DNA of 36,343 nucleotides, from the NCBI GenBank assembly GCA_009801015.1, contig VHZZ01000284.1:21356-57698 (forward strand), given 5' to 3'. The DNA is from Silene noctiflora (lineage: Eukaryota; Streptophyta; Magnoliopsida; Caryophyllales; Caryophyllaceae). The position numbers and the translations under genes are program-made. The notes beneath the pieces were generated by a model that was not told where the DNA came from, searched no databases, and saw nothing but the letters and a program-made list of their open reading frames with translations. This document shows, piece by piece, positions 1 through 10,166 of the stretch (position 1 is its first letter; the number at the start of each line of letters is the position of its first letter).

Positions 1-162
1 TCAAGTCAAAAGACATTAACCCTAACCCGACCCATTTAAGTTTCGAGTCGTGTCGTGTCAACCCAATTATTTAAATGGGTCACAACGTCTTGACCATAAC
101 CCGCTAATTTTGTGTCGGGTTCGTGTCGTGTTTTCGGGTCGTGTCAGTGATTGCCGCCTCTA
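1..162. repeat. CG-rich hAT-like MITE, left end outside window
   Basis: This tract is built from degenerate GGGTCG/GTGTCG units and is far richer in CG than its surroundings. It ends at 149-162 in a motif whose reverse complement is TAGAGGCGGCAATC. That resembles the TAG-GGGTG/GGCAAT ends of hAT-like MITEs filled with GGGTCG repeats. The left end lies outside the window, so no target duplication can be checked. A related tract in opposite orientation lies at 8980-9145. Confidence 0.45.
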
Positions 163-344
163 CCTCAACCCACCCCGGTTCACCCCAGTGGCCAACCCTA
201 TACACGAGACATACTTAAATCATTATCAACGTTTCTTTTTTCAAATAACTTTTTAGATACACTCTTTATTCAATTATATATCCAGAGTAATTATAATTTT
301 ATTAAGCTTAAATATCACATTTTTTTCATGAAGTTTCATAACTC

Positions 345-636
345 GATCTAACCCGCCTCCTACATAGGCCGAGCTCAGACACAACGTCACCATCCCGACT
401 ACCCTAGATCGCGCAAAAGGGAAAGATAAATTAAACTTGGTCCAGCTCGCTGACGCACTGACACAACCCGACCTAACTTTTTCCACGTGTCTATTCAAGG
501 TCACCCTCTACAAAACAGGCACAACCCAATCCAACTTTACCCAACGGGCGTGATTTGAACTCCCTTTGCTCAGCCAAGTCCGCAACAACCCGGCCGACCT
601 GCTACAGCTCGGCCCGGTGGCCGCTCTACACCTCTA
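345..636. repeat. CG-rich repeat, possible hAT-like MITE
   Basis: A CG-rich, CCCGAC-bearing block in AT-rich DNA. It ends at about 636 in ACACCTCTA (reverse complement TAGAGGTGT), the same kind of terminus as the tract at 34935-35312. No convincing left terminus or target duplication was seen, and the short open frames here lack coding character. Confidence 0.3.
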
Positions 637-2399
637 CCTATAGGTAAGAAGGTGGATCTACAATAATACACATTTAACTTAGATGCTCATGGAAAATGAG
701 AAGACAATAGCACAATAAAAAAGGAGTACTATATATGCGCCAATATATACGTCGCACCATGTTTGCTTCACATGCAGAAACATGTCAGAAGCTCAAAGGA
801 CGGCCGAACGGCCTTCTAGATTGGAGCTCGACCACTAAAATTCCTGTATTCCACCCTCTAGATTTGTCGGCAGTACTTGCTCCAAATTACTAATTTTGGA
901 CATTTTTACTTATAATTGTAGTGATTAGGTGCGATTGTTATATGATACGATGAATAAAAATTGATCACTTTATGATAAACATGTCGATAAAATATGGATT
1001 AAGTTGTTTTTAGTTTTACAATCTGAGTTAAGATAACATTACTGATTGTCGATAAACTTTTGGTTGAGATGATTTGTTGACACTTGCACAATAAAATGTA
1101 GGACTTCTTTAATTAATTCCGTATCCATTTGTTTCCATATCAATCTGAATTGAAAATATGGCACAAGAAGATCATAGTGAGACACAAAATGAAACACAAA
1201 TCGAGACATATATAAAATCCTCACCCATAAAACTACAACTCCTTGTAGAAATATCTACAGTTTAGTAGTTTACTTCGCCAAATAAAATAAAGTGAATTTA
1301 ATTTGTATTTAGTTGCTTATCATTGTAGGAGACCGGTAAGAGCATAATTGAGCCGATCGAATAATGAGTCTATGATCTATGCAACAAATAAATAATTTGC
1401 TTTCACATATAATTATTGTCATTATTATAACATAATCAAATGAAAGGAATGTACTTTCAATTGTTAATTGTAATAATGAAAGAAACAAAATATATAGAGC
1501 AACTCAAATAGACCAAAAACTTTGGGTAGCTTTGACACTACATGCTAATCATTTGTCATTTTGTCAATATATGGAGTATAATGAAGTTTGATTGGCTTTG
1601 ACCAAATTATTGATTGTTGCTAGTTGTTGGATTGAGCCTCCATTTTGTGAAATTAACCAAAATATTATATTAAAAAGTTGAAAAGGTAGTCAAAATTTGA
1701 AATATTAGCTGAAATTTGAAAAACTAACTAAATATATAGCTGAGAAGTTGATAAATAATTGATATTTAGGAAAATGATATAATAAATTATTTTATTCATT
1801 ATTATAATTATTAATTGTATGTAATTCGAAAAATAGTTCTAATGGTATTTGATTAGAATACATTGAATATAAATGAAGGGTCACTTGATTCTTAAGAGGA
1901 ATTGTAGTTCCAAAACAAATTACAAATTCTTATGATTATGCATGCATTTCACATGAATTAGGATAAAGTTGTTTGATTGTGATACGGGAAGTAAATTCCA
2001 CCGGAATTTTCACTTATCTAGAGAGGACTAGGTAAACAACTTCCTCCATTATGAAGAAATTAGAGTTCCTACAGAATTTAAATTTATGAAATTTTGGGTA
2101 AACAGACAACCTGCTTATCTTGCAAATCCCATAAATTATAATCCACGTGTTTTGCAAAAGGTAATCAAACGAATCCTTAGAACCAAATGTAAACTACTTA
2201 CAGATATAGTGTTTATAGCCTCCATCCAACATTATATCTCATCTTGATTTTATACGATTTAAGAATGTCACTTTCACCTTATTTTTCTTCATTTATATTC
2301 TAATTTTTTTTTTATGAATGATTTTTAGTTATGGATTGAAAATAATTCATAATCAAGTTATAAATTTTAATACTTTAACACTTATTTATAATTTTAAAA
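637..2399. other. AT-rich intergenic stretch without gene
   Basis: No coding exon, RNA gene or bounded transposon could be recognised. Around 1640-1760 there are AAGTTGAAAAGGTAG/AGCTGAAATTTG-like words shared with the old MITE at about 2400-7880, so part of it is probably decayed transposon. Confidence 0.4.
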
Positions 2400-2515
2400 A
2401 ATATTTTTGTTTAGTAAAGTTAACTAAAAACCTAGTTGAAACCTAAAAAGACTAGCTGGAAAATGAAAAGATAGTTGCAAATTAAAAGCTGATAATTTAG
2501 CTAATTATACTAAAA

Positions 2516-2979
2516 TCTTCCTTACTACTAAGAGAATAAAAATTCCTTTAGTTTTCCTTCCAAAAGACATCTACCTAAATAAGGTAATAAGTAGTAGAAT
2601 TTTTCTTACATCACATTATTATTATCTTTTCAATGAAGATAAGCTAATACTTAAACTCTAATTTTTTAATTAAATTAATGATTATGATTTTTTCATTAAA
2701 ATAAAATAAAAATGGTGTTAAACTATAAACTATAAGTTACTAAATTTTTCAGCAATGCAATAATTATTACACTTGACACATACTTACAATTAGTTTCGTG
2801 ATAAAAAAAAAAAAAAAAAANAAATTCATTTAAAAAAATTACAACTTATCTTAATTTTCTTTGATTATTTTTCCATTCCAGTTCTTTGGTGTCATATCAA
2901 AATGCAATGGAGTAAAAATAATACATTGAAAAATAAAAACTTTTTATACCGCGCATGCATTGTGCGTGATCTGTACTAG
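2516..2979 (+). mobile_element. Non-autonomous Helitron
   Basis: The 5' end starts TCTTCCTTACTACTAAGAG after an A. The 3' end has an imperfect GC-rich hairpin (CCGCGCATGCATTGTGCG) followed by a short spacer and CTAG, then T. The TC...CTAG structure inserted between A and T is the Helitron signature, and no target duplication is expected. No Rep/helicase is encoded. It contains the poly-A run with the single N at 2821. Confidence 0.65.
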
Positions 2980-2998
2980 TATTTGACAAACTAGCTAA

Positions 2999-3231
2999 TA
3001 TAAAGACTAAGTTTTAGAAGTATAAATTGTATTGATGATTAATCTAAGTTACAAGCAGAGTTTATATAATACAATAGGAAAGTAACAACAACCCAAACTT
3101 ATGCTAACTGTTAGCTATTTACGTGGGATAGTTACAACAAGATTGACTAAGCTAGTTACATGAGAGTAGGATACAAAATTACACATGTGCTAATTGGATA
3201 AACAAACTAAGTTGACTTAGTATCATTAATA
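2999..3231 (-). repeat. 3' LTR of the copia element
   Basis: Matches 7516-7748 over its full 233 bp with four substitutions (three near 3093-3099, one near 3175). In element orientation it begins TATTAATG and ends CTTTATA, so the ends are TA...TA rather than the usual TG...CA. The preceding bases read TGTGCGGGAA, a weak polypurine tract. Confidence 0.92.
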
Positions 3232-5981
3232 TTCCCGCACAAGATGGACGGTCGAAGACGAAGACCAATCTTGGAAGATAATTCAAAAAATCGAGGCTTG
3301 TGCAACGGCTTCGTGAGCGTGTCGGCAAGCTGGTCCGTTCCATTAATATGTTGTATTCGAATTGTGCCTTGACGGACATGCTCTTTGACAAAATGAAATG
3401 CAAGGGCGACATGTTTCATACGAGAATGAAACACCGGATTAGCGGAATAGTGTGTGACACTTAAGTTGTCACAATAAAAAGAAGGAGCTGTTGCGGTATT
3501 GACACCAAGTTCATGAAGGAGTGAATGAAGCCACAATAATTCCCTGGTTGTTTCAGCAATTGCACGGAACTCTGCTTCCGTCGACGATGTAGAGACAGCT
3601 CGCTGCTTTTTGGACATCCAGGAAATGGGATTTCCACCCAAATAAACAAGATACCCGGTTGTTGACACATAATCCGAAGGGTCACCACCCCAATCCGCAT
3701 CACAATAAGCATGGAGACGAAGTGGAGACAAGTGACTAAGGTGTACTCCGAGATGGAGAGTGCCATGTAAATAACGTAATAGTCGTTTTAGAGCGAGCCA
3801 GTGGGTATTGGTGGGGTGAGTTAAAAATTGAGCAAGTTTGTTGACCGGAAAAGCAATGTCGGGTCGGGTTAAGGAAAGATATTGCAAGCTACCAATTATA
3901 GCTCTATAATCCGTGGCATTTTCAATGGGATTTAGGGTGTCAGCCACAAGAGGAGGGTGGGAGAGCATTGGGGTAGAGGCTGGTTTACACTCTTGAAAAT
4001 TGTATTTGTGTAAAATGTCGGACAAGTATTTGGTTTGGTTTAAATGTAGTCCATTTTTGGTGGGTGTAACTTCTATTCCTAAAAAATAAGAAAGAGGACT
4101 TAGGTCTTTTAAAGAAAAAACGTTGGACAAGTGAGAAATAAACTGAGTAATGTGATTTTTGTTCGGTCCAGTGACAATAATATCGTTGACGTAGACGAGA
4201 ACAAATAACTTGGTGGACAAGTTGTTTAAAATAAAAAGAGATGGATCCGAAAGGGAATTTCGAAAACCGTGACTAAGCAGATGTGTTTTTAAGGAAGTGT
4301 ACCATGCTCTCGGTGCTTGTTTGAGATCATAGATAGCTTTATGAAGTTTACACACATAGTCGGGTTTTTCCGGATCAATGAACCCGGGTGGTTGTGTCAT
4401 AAAAACAGATTCACTTAACTTACCTTGCAAAAATGCGTTGTTGATATCCAGTTGACGAAGATGCCAGCGTTGAGTGACGGCAATGGTTAAAATAAGACGA
4501 ATCGTGGTTGGTTTAATGACCGGGCTAAAGGTTTCCGAGTAATCGATGCCGGGTCGTTGATGAAAACCCTTAGCAACGAGTCTCGCTTTATGTTGTTTGA
4601 TACTTCCATCAACATTGTACTTGACTCGAAATACCCATTTGCATCCAACAACGTTAGGGGCTTGGTGTCTAGGTACGAGAGTCCAGGTTTGATTGCGTAA
4701 TAGGGCGTGGTGTTCCTCGGTCATAGCATGTCTCCAACGCGAGTTTACAAGAGCTTTCTTTGTCGTTGTTGGAGTCGTGTGAGCCGAGGAGAGAACGGCT
4801 ATTTTGGCTGTTTTGGTTGTTTGAAAATATTTTGGGTTGGGTTTGATAATGTTGTGACATAGACGGGTGACAGCACGGTTAGATGGGAGTGGTGGTGGTG
4901 GCGGAGGTGGAGGGGGTGAGGTGGTGGCAGGGGAGGAGATAACAGGGGAGGAGGGAGGCGTTGGAGGTGAGTTAGGAGCAGAGGGGGATTCAGTATTGGG
5001 TATATGAGAGGTAGGGGAGAGTGGCGAGTTAGGTGCTGGTGTGGCCTCGGGATTTGGAGGTGGAGGTGGTGGGGTGGCAGCAGGGGTGGGTTCGACTAAA
5101 GGAGGGAGTAAGAGAATGGTTAAGGTACACCATTTATCTGGAGAAAGTAAGGACGAAGGGGCTGATTTGGTAAGGTCAACATAGGGAAAGACGGTTTCAA
5201 CAAATCGAACGTGACGAGAGGTGTAGAGTCGTTTAAAGACGGGTTCAAGACATAGATAAGCAGATTGGGTGGTAGAGTAGCCAACAAACACGCAAGGCTT
5301 GAATTTGTGTTCGAGCTTGTGATTATTGTAGGGTCGGAGCCATGGGTAGCATAAGCAACCAAAGGGTCGGAGTTTTTGATAATTTGGATGTTGAGTGAAG
5401 AGGATTTTGTAAGGTGAGTCGTTATGTAATGTGGCGGAAGGGAGTCTATTAATTAAATAAGTGGCAGTCGTAAAAGCTAGTGGCCAAAAATCAAGGGGCA
5501 TTTGAGCTTGAGTAAGGAGGGCTAGACCCGTTTCTACGACGTGACGGTGCCGCCTTTCCGCGAAACCGTTGTGCTCAGGAGTGTGAGGTGGAGAGGTGAG
5601 ATGAGTTATTCCTGCATCAAGGAGGGTTGGTGTGAGCTTTTTGTATTCGCCGCCATTGTCGGAATAGAACTGTTTAATTGGTGTCTTAAAGTAATTCTCA
5701 ACAATAGCTTTGAATTGATTAAAAATTATTAAGGAGCCGGATTTGTTTTTGATCGGATAAAGCCAAAAATAATGAGAAAAGTGATCAACAAATATAATGT
5801 AATACTTAAATGAGTCGTGGGAATGGACGGGTGAACACCAAACATCAGAAAAAATAAGATCAAGAGGGGCAGCGGACTTTAGCGTAGAAGTTGAGAAGGG
5901 TAACTTGTGACTTTTATTAATGAAACTGGCATTACAATTCAAAAGATTCGAAATACGGAAATTAAAAGCAGAACTTAATAA
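3207..5981 (-). pseudogene. Copia pol: integrase, reverse transcriptase, RNase H
   Basis: The frame is open from 5981 to the stop at 3207. The integrase core carries the catalytic triad in FSDVW, FYSDNGGEY and HNGFAERRHRH. A Pro-rich linker follows, then reverse transcriptase with KARLVAKGF, QLDINNAFLQG and LKQAPRAWY. The active box reads YVND where YVDD is expected, a D-to-N change that should abolish polymerisation. RNase H is shown by CDADWGGDP, STSSTEAEFRA and the LADTLTKPL tail. The integrase zinc finger reads CNAS where C-x-x-C is expected. There is no credible ATG, because the region is the downstream part of a gag-pol protein cut by frameshifts. The stop codon lies inside the 3' LTR, so about 25 bases of LTR are coding. 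Confidence 0.92.
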
Positions 5982-6203
5982 TCAAAGGGTTGCTAAAGAA
6001 GGGTGTCCTAAGCGGTTGTGCCACAAGCTGTTAGGGTTGGAGACGACTGAGTTGGCGATGGGCTTCGGTGGAGACGGGTGCCATTGATAGGAGCCTTCAT
6101 GGTACGGCCCTAGAAGAAGATTCGCCCCCGTCGTAGTTTCCTTGAAAACAAAGGAATTTTGTGAGAAAATAGCAAGGGCATTATTATCAAGAAAAATTGA
6201 GAT
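5975..6203 (-). pseudogene. Gag-pre-integrase linker in a third frame
   Basis: Between the gag-protease and pol frames the homologous sequence continues in another frame. A stretch with FLDNNALAIFSQNSFVF, LLLGPYHEG and then LWHNRLGHPS is readable, the last carrying the two His of the integrase HHCC zinc finger. It ends at a stop at 5975-5977. A second frameshift near 5984 is needed to enter the pol frame. Confidence 0.75.
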
Positions 6204-7444
6204 ACAGAAAGGAGAATGCGTGAAATAGTTGGTACGACAAGTACATTATTAAAAATAAGAGTATGAGTAGGAGTAGAGATAGAGTATGAACCAATATGGC
6301 TGATGGGAAGGGACGAGCCGTCGCCGATAATTAAGTCATCGGGTCCATCATAGGGTTGATGCATAGAAAGAGTTTGGAGGTCATTTGTGACATGGTGGGA
6401 TGCCCCACTATCAATAAGATAGGAGGAGGTGGGTTGTTGAGAAACGGTGGCAGTGTGAGCATAGGGCTGGTTTTGGCGCGGTGGTGGTGGAGGGAAGACA
6501 ACATTTGGGTAATCGCGTTTGAAATCGGGGCAGCCACTAATGAGATGACCCGTAGAGCGACAATATTGACATTTCCCTTTAAACGGTTTTGGTTGAGTAT
6601 AGTAGTGATTACGGTTGAAGTTGTTGTTATTGTTATAGTAAGGTTGACGAGGTTGGGTGGGTGCGGCAGCAGGCTGATGGTATGACCGAGACTGTTTGTT
6701 GGAGTTGGTGTAGGGCCGGGTTGTGGCGGCATGGGCCGATGGGGTGAAGGGTGTGGTGTCACTCGTTTGGTTTTTGTTGATTAACTCTTGTTGAATTAAT
6801 TTTTCGTGAAGGACTTCAAAGCTAATGGGTGTGTCACGAGCACGAACAGCGTCGATGACGGATTTGTATAGAGTTTGGTCAAGGCCATTAATGATGTGGG
6901 TGGTAATGTCTTTGTTGTCCATCGGTTTTCCTAGTTGGGCTAGTTGGGTGGTACACGCCTTAATAGAGAGCATGTACTCGGAGATAGATTTGTCACCGAA
7001 GGTTGTGTGACGAAGTCGGTCCTTAAGTTGAAGGATGTGACCACGAGAGGGGTTGGCGTATGTGGTTGCTAAGGTTTGCCAAGCTTCATGGGAGGTGGTT
7101 GCATCGAGAATAATCGATGAAACAGAGTCATCGAGAGTGCCTGCGATTGCGCCAAGAATAAGTTGATCTTGACGGAACCAAGTTTGGTAGGCTGGGTTAA
7201 GGATAGGGTCAGGGTCTGGTTTTGCATCGGTTGGGGCAGGGACAATAGTTGTGGCAGGGGCGTGGGTGGTTCCATCAAGATACGAGAATAACCCGTAACC
7301 TTGAAGGAGACGGGTAATCTGAAATTGCCAAGAGGGGTAGGTCGTGGCGGTCAGTTTTGTGCACGTTGGGAAGGAAAGGGAGACGAGAGGTTTGATGGGT
7401 TCGGCGTTATTCGGAATCATGTTGTTGTTGTTGGCGGATGCCAT
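6110..7444 (-). CDS. Copia gag-protease open frame, truncated by frameshift
   Basis: The frame gives 444 residues from an ATG 72 bases inside the 5' LTR. The N-terminal two thirds is the copia gag (UBN2-like) region, with the NPAYQTWFRQDQLILGAI block. It is followed by a CCHC zinc knuckle (CQYCRSTGHLISGC, the C-X2-C-X4-H-X4-C spacing that binds packaged RNA). Next comes the aspartic protease active site in YLIDSGASHHVTND. After the LLSVSQ segment the protein changes character: a frameshift near 6200 moves the true reading into another frame, so the last roughly 30 residues are out-of-frame. Plant copia elements normally make one gag-pol protein, so this is the 5' part of a broken polyprotein. 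Confidence 0.88.
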   Translation of the reverse strand: MASANNNNMIPNNAEPIKPLVSLSFPTCTKLTATTYPSWQFQITRLLQGYGLFSYLDGTTHAPATTIVPAPTDAKPDPDPILNPAYQTWFRQDQLILGAIAGTLDDSVSSIILDATTSHEAWQTLATTYANPSRGHILQLKDRLRHTTFGDKSISEYMLSIKACTTQLAQLGKPMDNKDITTHIINGLDQTLYKSVIDAVRARDTPISFEVLHEKLIQQELINKNQTSDTTPFTPSAHAATTRPYTNSNKQSRSYHQPAAAPTQPRQPYYNNNNNFNRNHYYTQPKPFKGKCQYCRSTGHLISGCPDFKRDYPNVVFPPPPPRQNQPYAHTATVSQQPTSSYLIDSGASHHVTNDLQTLSMHQPYDGPDDLIIGDGSSLPISHIGSYSISTPTHTLIFNNVLVVPTISRILLSVSQFFLIIMPLLFSHKIPLFSRKLRRGRIFF

Positions 7445-7507
7445 GAGTAAATCGAGAACAAGGTTGAAGATGATGAAAGCTTTGAGGGGTTAGATCGTTA
7501 CGGATCG

Positions 7508-7515
7508 TGATACCA
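7508..7515 (-). other. Primer binding site for initiator Met tRNA
   Basis: On the minus strand the 5' LTR is followed directly by TGGTATCA, complementary to the 3' end of plant initiator methionine tRNA, the usual primer of copia elements. The match stops after eight bases (then CGATCCG instead of GAGC), so priming may be weak. Confidence 0.75.
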
Positions 7516-7748
7516 TATAAAGACTAAGTTTTAGAAGTATAAATTGTATTGATGATTAATCTAAGTTACAAGCAGAGTTTATATAATACAATAGGAAAGT
7601 AACAGCAGCCTAAACTTATGCTAACTGTTAGCTATTTACGTGGGATAGTTACAACAAGATTGACTAAGCTAGTTACATGAGAGTAGGATACTAAATTACA
7701 CATGTGCTAATTGGATAAACAAACTAAGTTGACTTAGTATCATTAATA
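7516..7748 (-). repeat. 5' LTR of the copia element
   Basis: Second copy of the 233-bp LTR. Placing its inner end at 7516 is fixed by the primer binding site that abuts it and by the GCTAA duplication beyond its outer end. Confidence 0.92.
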
Positions 7749-7880
7749 GCTAAAAGGTCGCCAATATTTGATAAACGCAAAAACTTTAAGTCAAATAAGC
7801 TAATTTATTTCTCACATGTCACCTTAAATAGCGTTTTATTTTAGGTAATTCTTTTGGTCAAATAAATTAATTACCAAACA

Positions 7881-8141
7881 AAACTAAGTGAGAAGAATGT
7901 CAATTGTACCCTTTGAATTAAAGGGGACGAGGAATGTTGAGAATAAGCTCCAACCCATATGAGTTTTCCACTTTAAGTGGGTCCATGTTACTTTTGGTCT
8001 GGATGAGAAGGAATATAAGTTAAGACTTCCTCTATTGTCAATTGGTTTTAGAGTGAAATCCTTTTGAGCTTTTGTTGTGGACTCTATTTCCTCTGTCGGG
8101 TACGGCCAAACCCGACAATTGACATTCTTCTCACTTAGTTT
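7881..8141. repeat. Foldback element with LTR-like core
   Basis: Perfect 27-base inverted arms at 7881-7907 and 8115-8141 (containing AAGTGAGAAGAATGTCAATT) enclose about 200 bp. The core includes TTGAGAATAAG and ATTGTCAATTGGTTTTAGAG and is clearly related to 32072-32270. Such phrases are common in plant LTRs, so this may be a solo LTR in a foldback. No direct target duplication was found. Confidence 0.5.
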
Positions 8142-8260
8142 AAACTTTTGATTAAGATGGTTTCTTGACAAGAACAAATCATTGAGACGAAAATGGGGTA
8201 GCTAAATCATTTAAGGGCAATATCGGGGCTTTACAACTATTTTCCTTACTAAATTTAAAA

Positions 8261-8447
8261 CAAAGCGTCTCCCTTGTGACGGGTCGGTATTTGTGACGGG
8301 TAATGTCACTCACAAAACGAATAAAGCAAAAGGTGGGGGCACCCCTCCACTTGCTTTCCTCTCTCCTCTCATGGGTCTTTTATCTCACAATTTGGTATCC
8401 GTCTTCTCAAAGTGACGGATATCTTCCGTCACAAATGAGAATTGCCC
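8261..8447. mobile_element. MULE-type foldback MITE (CAAGTGG family), copy 1
   Basis: The 187-bp element is flanked by the perfect 9-bp direct repeat AATTTAAAA (8252-8260 and 8448-8456). Its inverted ends both run into TTGTGACGG. The 9-bp duplication is typical of Mutator-like elements. It holds the family core (CCACTTGC, reverse of CAAGTGG) and has no coding capacity. Confidence 0.65.
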
Positions 8448-8644
8448 AATTTAAAAAGGCCACAATAATTATGGGAAACAATTTTTAGATGAAAGGCGAC
8501 AATAAAAATTAGATGTGGGAAGTATTCCCTCCAAATGTTACGCAAAATCTAGCAAAAGTCAATGGGCGACGATGCATAGGGATTTTGGGAGACAATGGCA
8601 GTTTAATGCGTTAAAAAAGAATGGCGTAGCTCTTACTTGTTTCA

Positions 8645-8839
8645 CAGCGTCTTGTGCGTGACGGACACTATTCGTCACAAGCTGAAAACGGATAGCGTCT
8701 CTCTCACAATAAAACAAGTGGGAGGACAAGTGGGTAGAAAATGAAGCATCCATGTTTAGTGTCACTTGCATATTGTGGGAGGGACACTATCCGTTTTCAC
8801 CTTGTCACGGATAATACCCGTCTTTTAGGAGAATTTGTG
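8645..8839. mobile_element. MULE-type foldback MITE, copy 2
   Basis: The 195-bp element is flanked by the perfect 9-bp repeat CTTGTTTCA (8636-8644 and 8840-8848). The left end is CAGCGTCTTGTGCGTGACGG. The right end reads CACAAATTCTC on the other strand. Inside, GGACACTATTCGTC and GACACTATCCG face each other, with the core CAAGTGGGAGG between them. Confidence 0.72.
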
Positions 8840-8979
8840 CTTGTTTCAAATACTACGCACCATATATTCTCATGATCAGCAATCTTTTTCTCCATAATTG
8901 TACAATAAAACAGCAGCGGCACACCGATTGCTTCATTCATCAACTTTAAATTGACACAAGCCATGACATCACTCACAAA

Positions 8980-9145
8980 GTTGACAAAAAATGACACGAC
9001 ACGAACCCGACATGAATTTAACGGATTTGGGTTGAGCCTTAATGACTCATTTATGCAAATGGGTCGACACGAAAACGACACGATATTTAATTGAGTTGGG
9101 TTTGGGATGAGCTCTTTAAACACGAACCCGACACGAATAACCTGT
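8980..9145. repeat. CG-rich CCCGACACGA tract, hAT-like MITE body
   Basis: Repeats of ACACGAACCCGACA-like units resemble the tract at 1-162 in reverse orientation (shared GGGTTCGTGTCG words). Terminal motifs were not resolved. Confidence 0.4.
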
Positions 9146-9249
9146 TTACTAAATTAATCCTAATTTTTTTTTATCCTCCATCATATAAATATACTTAAAC
9201 TTTCCAATATGGACATTTCACGAAAACAAGTAACTAATAAGTAGACTGT

Positions 9250-9325
9250 TGAACAATGAAATGAGTATAGCATAGTGGTTAGTACATCGGTGTAAATTGG
9301 TTGGGTGTCACAGGTTTAGTGGGTC
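9250..9325 (+). repeat. tRNA-like (possible SINE) segment
   Basis: TATAGCATAGTGGTTAGTAC resembles an RNA polymerase III A box. About 45 bases on, GGTTTAGTGGGTCC is a poor match to a B box. It could be a degenerate tRNA-derived SINE head or chance. It is not a functional tRNA. Confidence 0.22.
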
Positions 9326-9329
9326 CTTT

Positions 9330-9850
9330 CCAGGATAGATGTCAGAGACCGTTTGTGTTCTAGGACTTCTGAAGTGATGGCTCCGATTCAAGGTATATTG
9401 GATGTAGAGGATGTTCGATATACATGTGTAGCAAAATTCCCAAGAAGTGTACATGGACATGGAAGTTCAGGAGTATGTGGCACTTAACTAGGAGATGACG
9501 ACATGTGGTGCAAGACATGTCTCGTGCTAGCATGGTGTGTCGACCAAAGGAAGCTTATCAAGACTAGGTGATGTTCAGGTGTCTAGAAGTTGGGGCTATA
9601 GAGTGTGGGAGTTCTCCGTGGTGGTCATGGTCCGAGTTAAGACAATGATCCTGGGTTTGAGGGGAGGATTGTTAGGGTGCAAACTCATGTCCCACATCGG
9701 TAAAATAAAGATGAAATATCATCTTTATAAGTATCTACTAAATATAATAGTACGATGCCTTTTGGGAAGGACACCAAGAGTACGTAAATCCGTGAACGCA
9801 AGGTATTCACACTTCCGCACAACACTTTTATCGGAAAAAATCAATCTATA
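9330..9850 (+). mobile_element. LTR-retrotransposon remnant
   Basis: TTTGAGGGGAGGATTG at about 9657 looks like a polypurine tract. It is followed at once by TGTTAGGGTGCAAACTCATG and TCCCACATCGG, wording common at LTR starts in plants. The sequence before it is more GC-rich and could be decayed internal region. The second LTR is absent. Confidence 0.4.
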
Positions 9851-9854
9851 ATTT

Positions 9855-10166
9855 ATTTTTTCCTAATTTTTAAACTGACATAATGGTGTAAGGCCCTTGA
9901 TGAATGAGTGAGTATACATCGGGTGAAATAAAAATCAACGTCGGTAATCATTTTATCCTAGTTTCGTCCCTAATCATGTTATTAAATCGGATCACTATTT
10001 ACTAATTATACACAAAAATATACTATTTTAATTAAATGACGTAGTATAAAATAGGTCACTCACATGATGGAGTTGTATTGTTAGATTACGGCTGTATTGT
10101 ATATAGTGGCCGCCGATATATAGAGTCGAACAATGATGTTACATGTCGGTATTATACTCACTCTTG
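9855..10166. other. No recognisable feature
   Basis: AT-rich DNA without exon-like sequence, terminal repeats or RNA gene signals. Confidence 0.3.

Larger units (their letters stand above)
2999..7748 (-). mobile_element. Ty1/copia LTR retrotransposon, nearly complete
   Basis: Two 233-bp direct repeats (2999-3231 and 7516-7748) bound gag-protease and integrase-RT-RNase H open frames on the minus strand. This domain order (integrase before reverse transcriptase) defines Ty1/copia. The insertion is flanked by GCTAA at 2994-2998 and 7749-7753. The LTRs differ at only four positions by eye, so insertion was recent. The element is defective: two frameshifts (near 6200 and 5984), YVND in place of YVDD, and a lost zinc-binding Cys in integrase. 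Lineage within copia (Ale/Retrofit or Ivana/Oryco-like) was not resolved. Confidence 0.95.
2400..7880. mobile_element. Old MITE interrupted by a Helitron and a copia element
   Basis: The left end reads TTTTTGTTTAGTAAAGTTAA near 2403. The right end reads ATTACCAAACAAAAC at about 7871-7885, the reverse complement of a matching GTTTTGTTTGGTAAT terminus. Between them, after removing 2516-2979 and 2994-7753, the remaining pieces read as one AAAAG/AGCTGATAA-type MITE. Boundaries are approximate and the superfamily (Harbinger or hAT) is undecided. Confidence 0.35.

Noticed and set aside
5541..5732. Plus-strand open frames within the retrotransposon (also 6356-6685 and 6825-7010)
   Set aside because: They lie antisense to recognised integrase and gag domains and show no family features.
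7884..8177. 97-residue minus-strand frame
   Set aside because: It is contained in the foldback/LTR-like repeat; the related sequence at 32072-32270 does not keep the frame.
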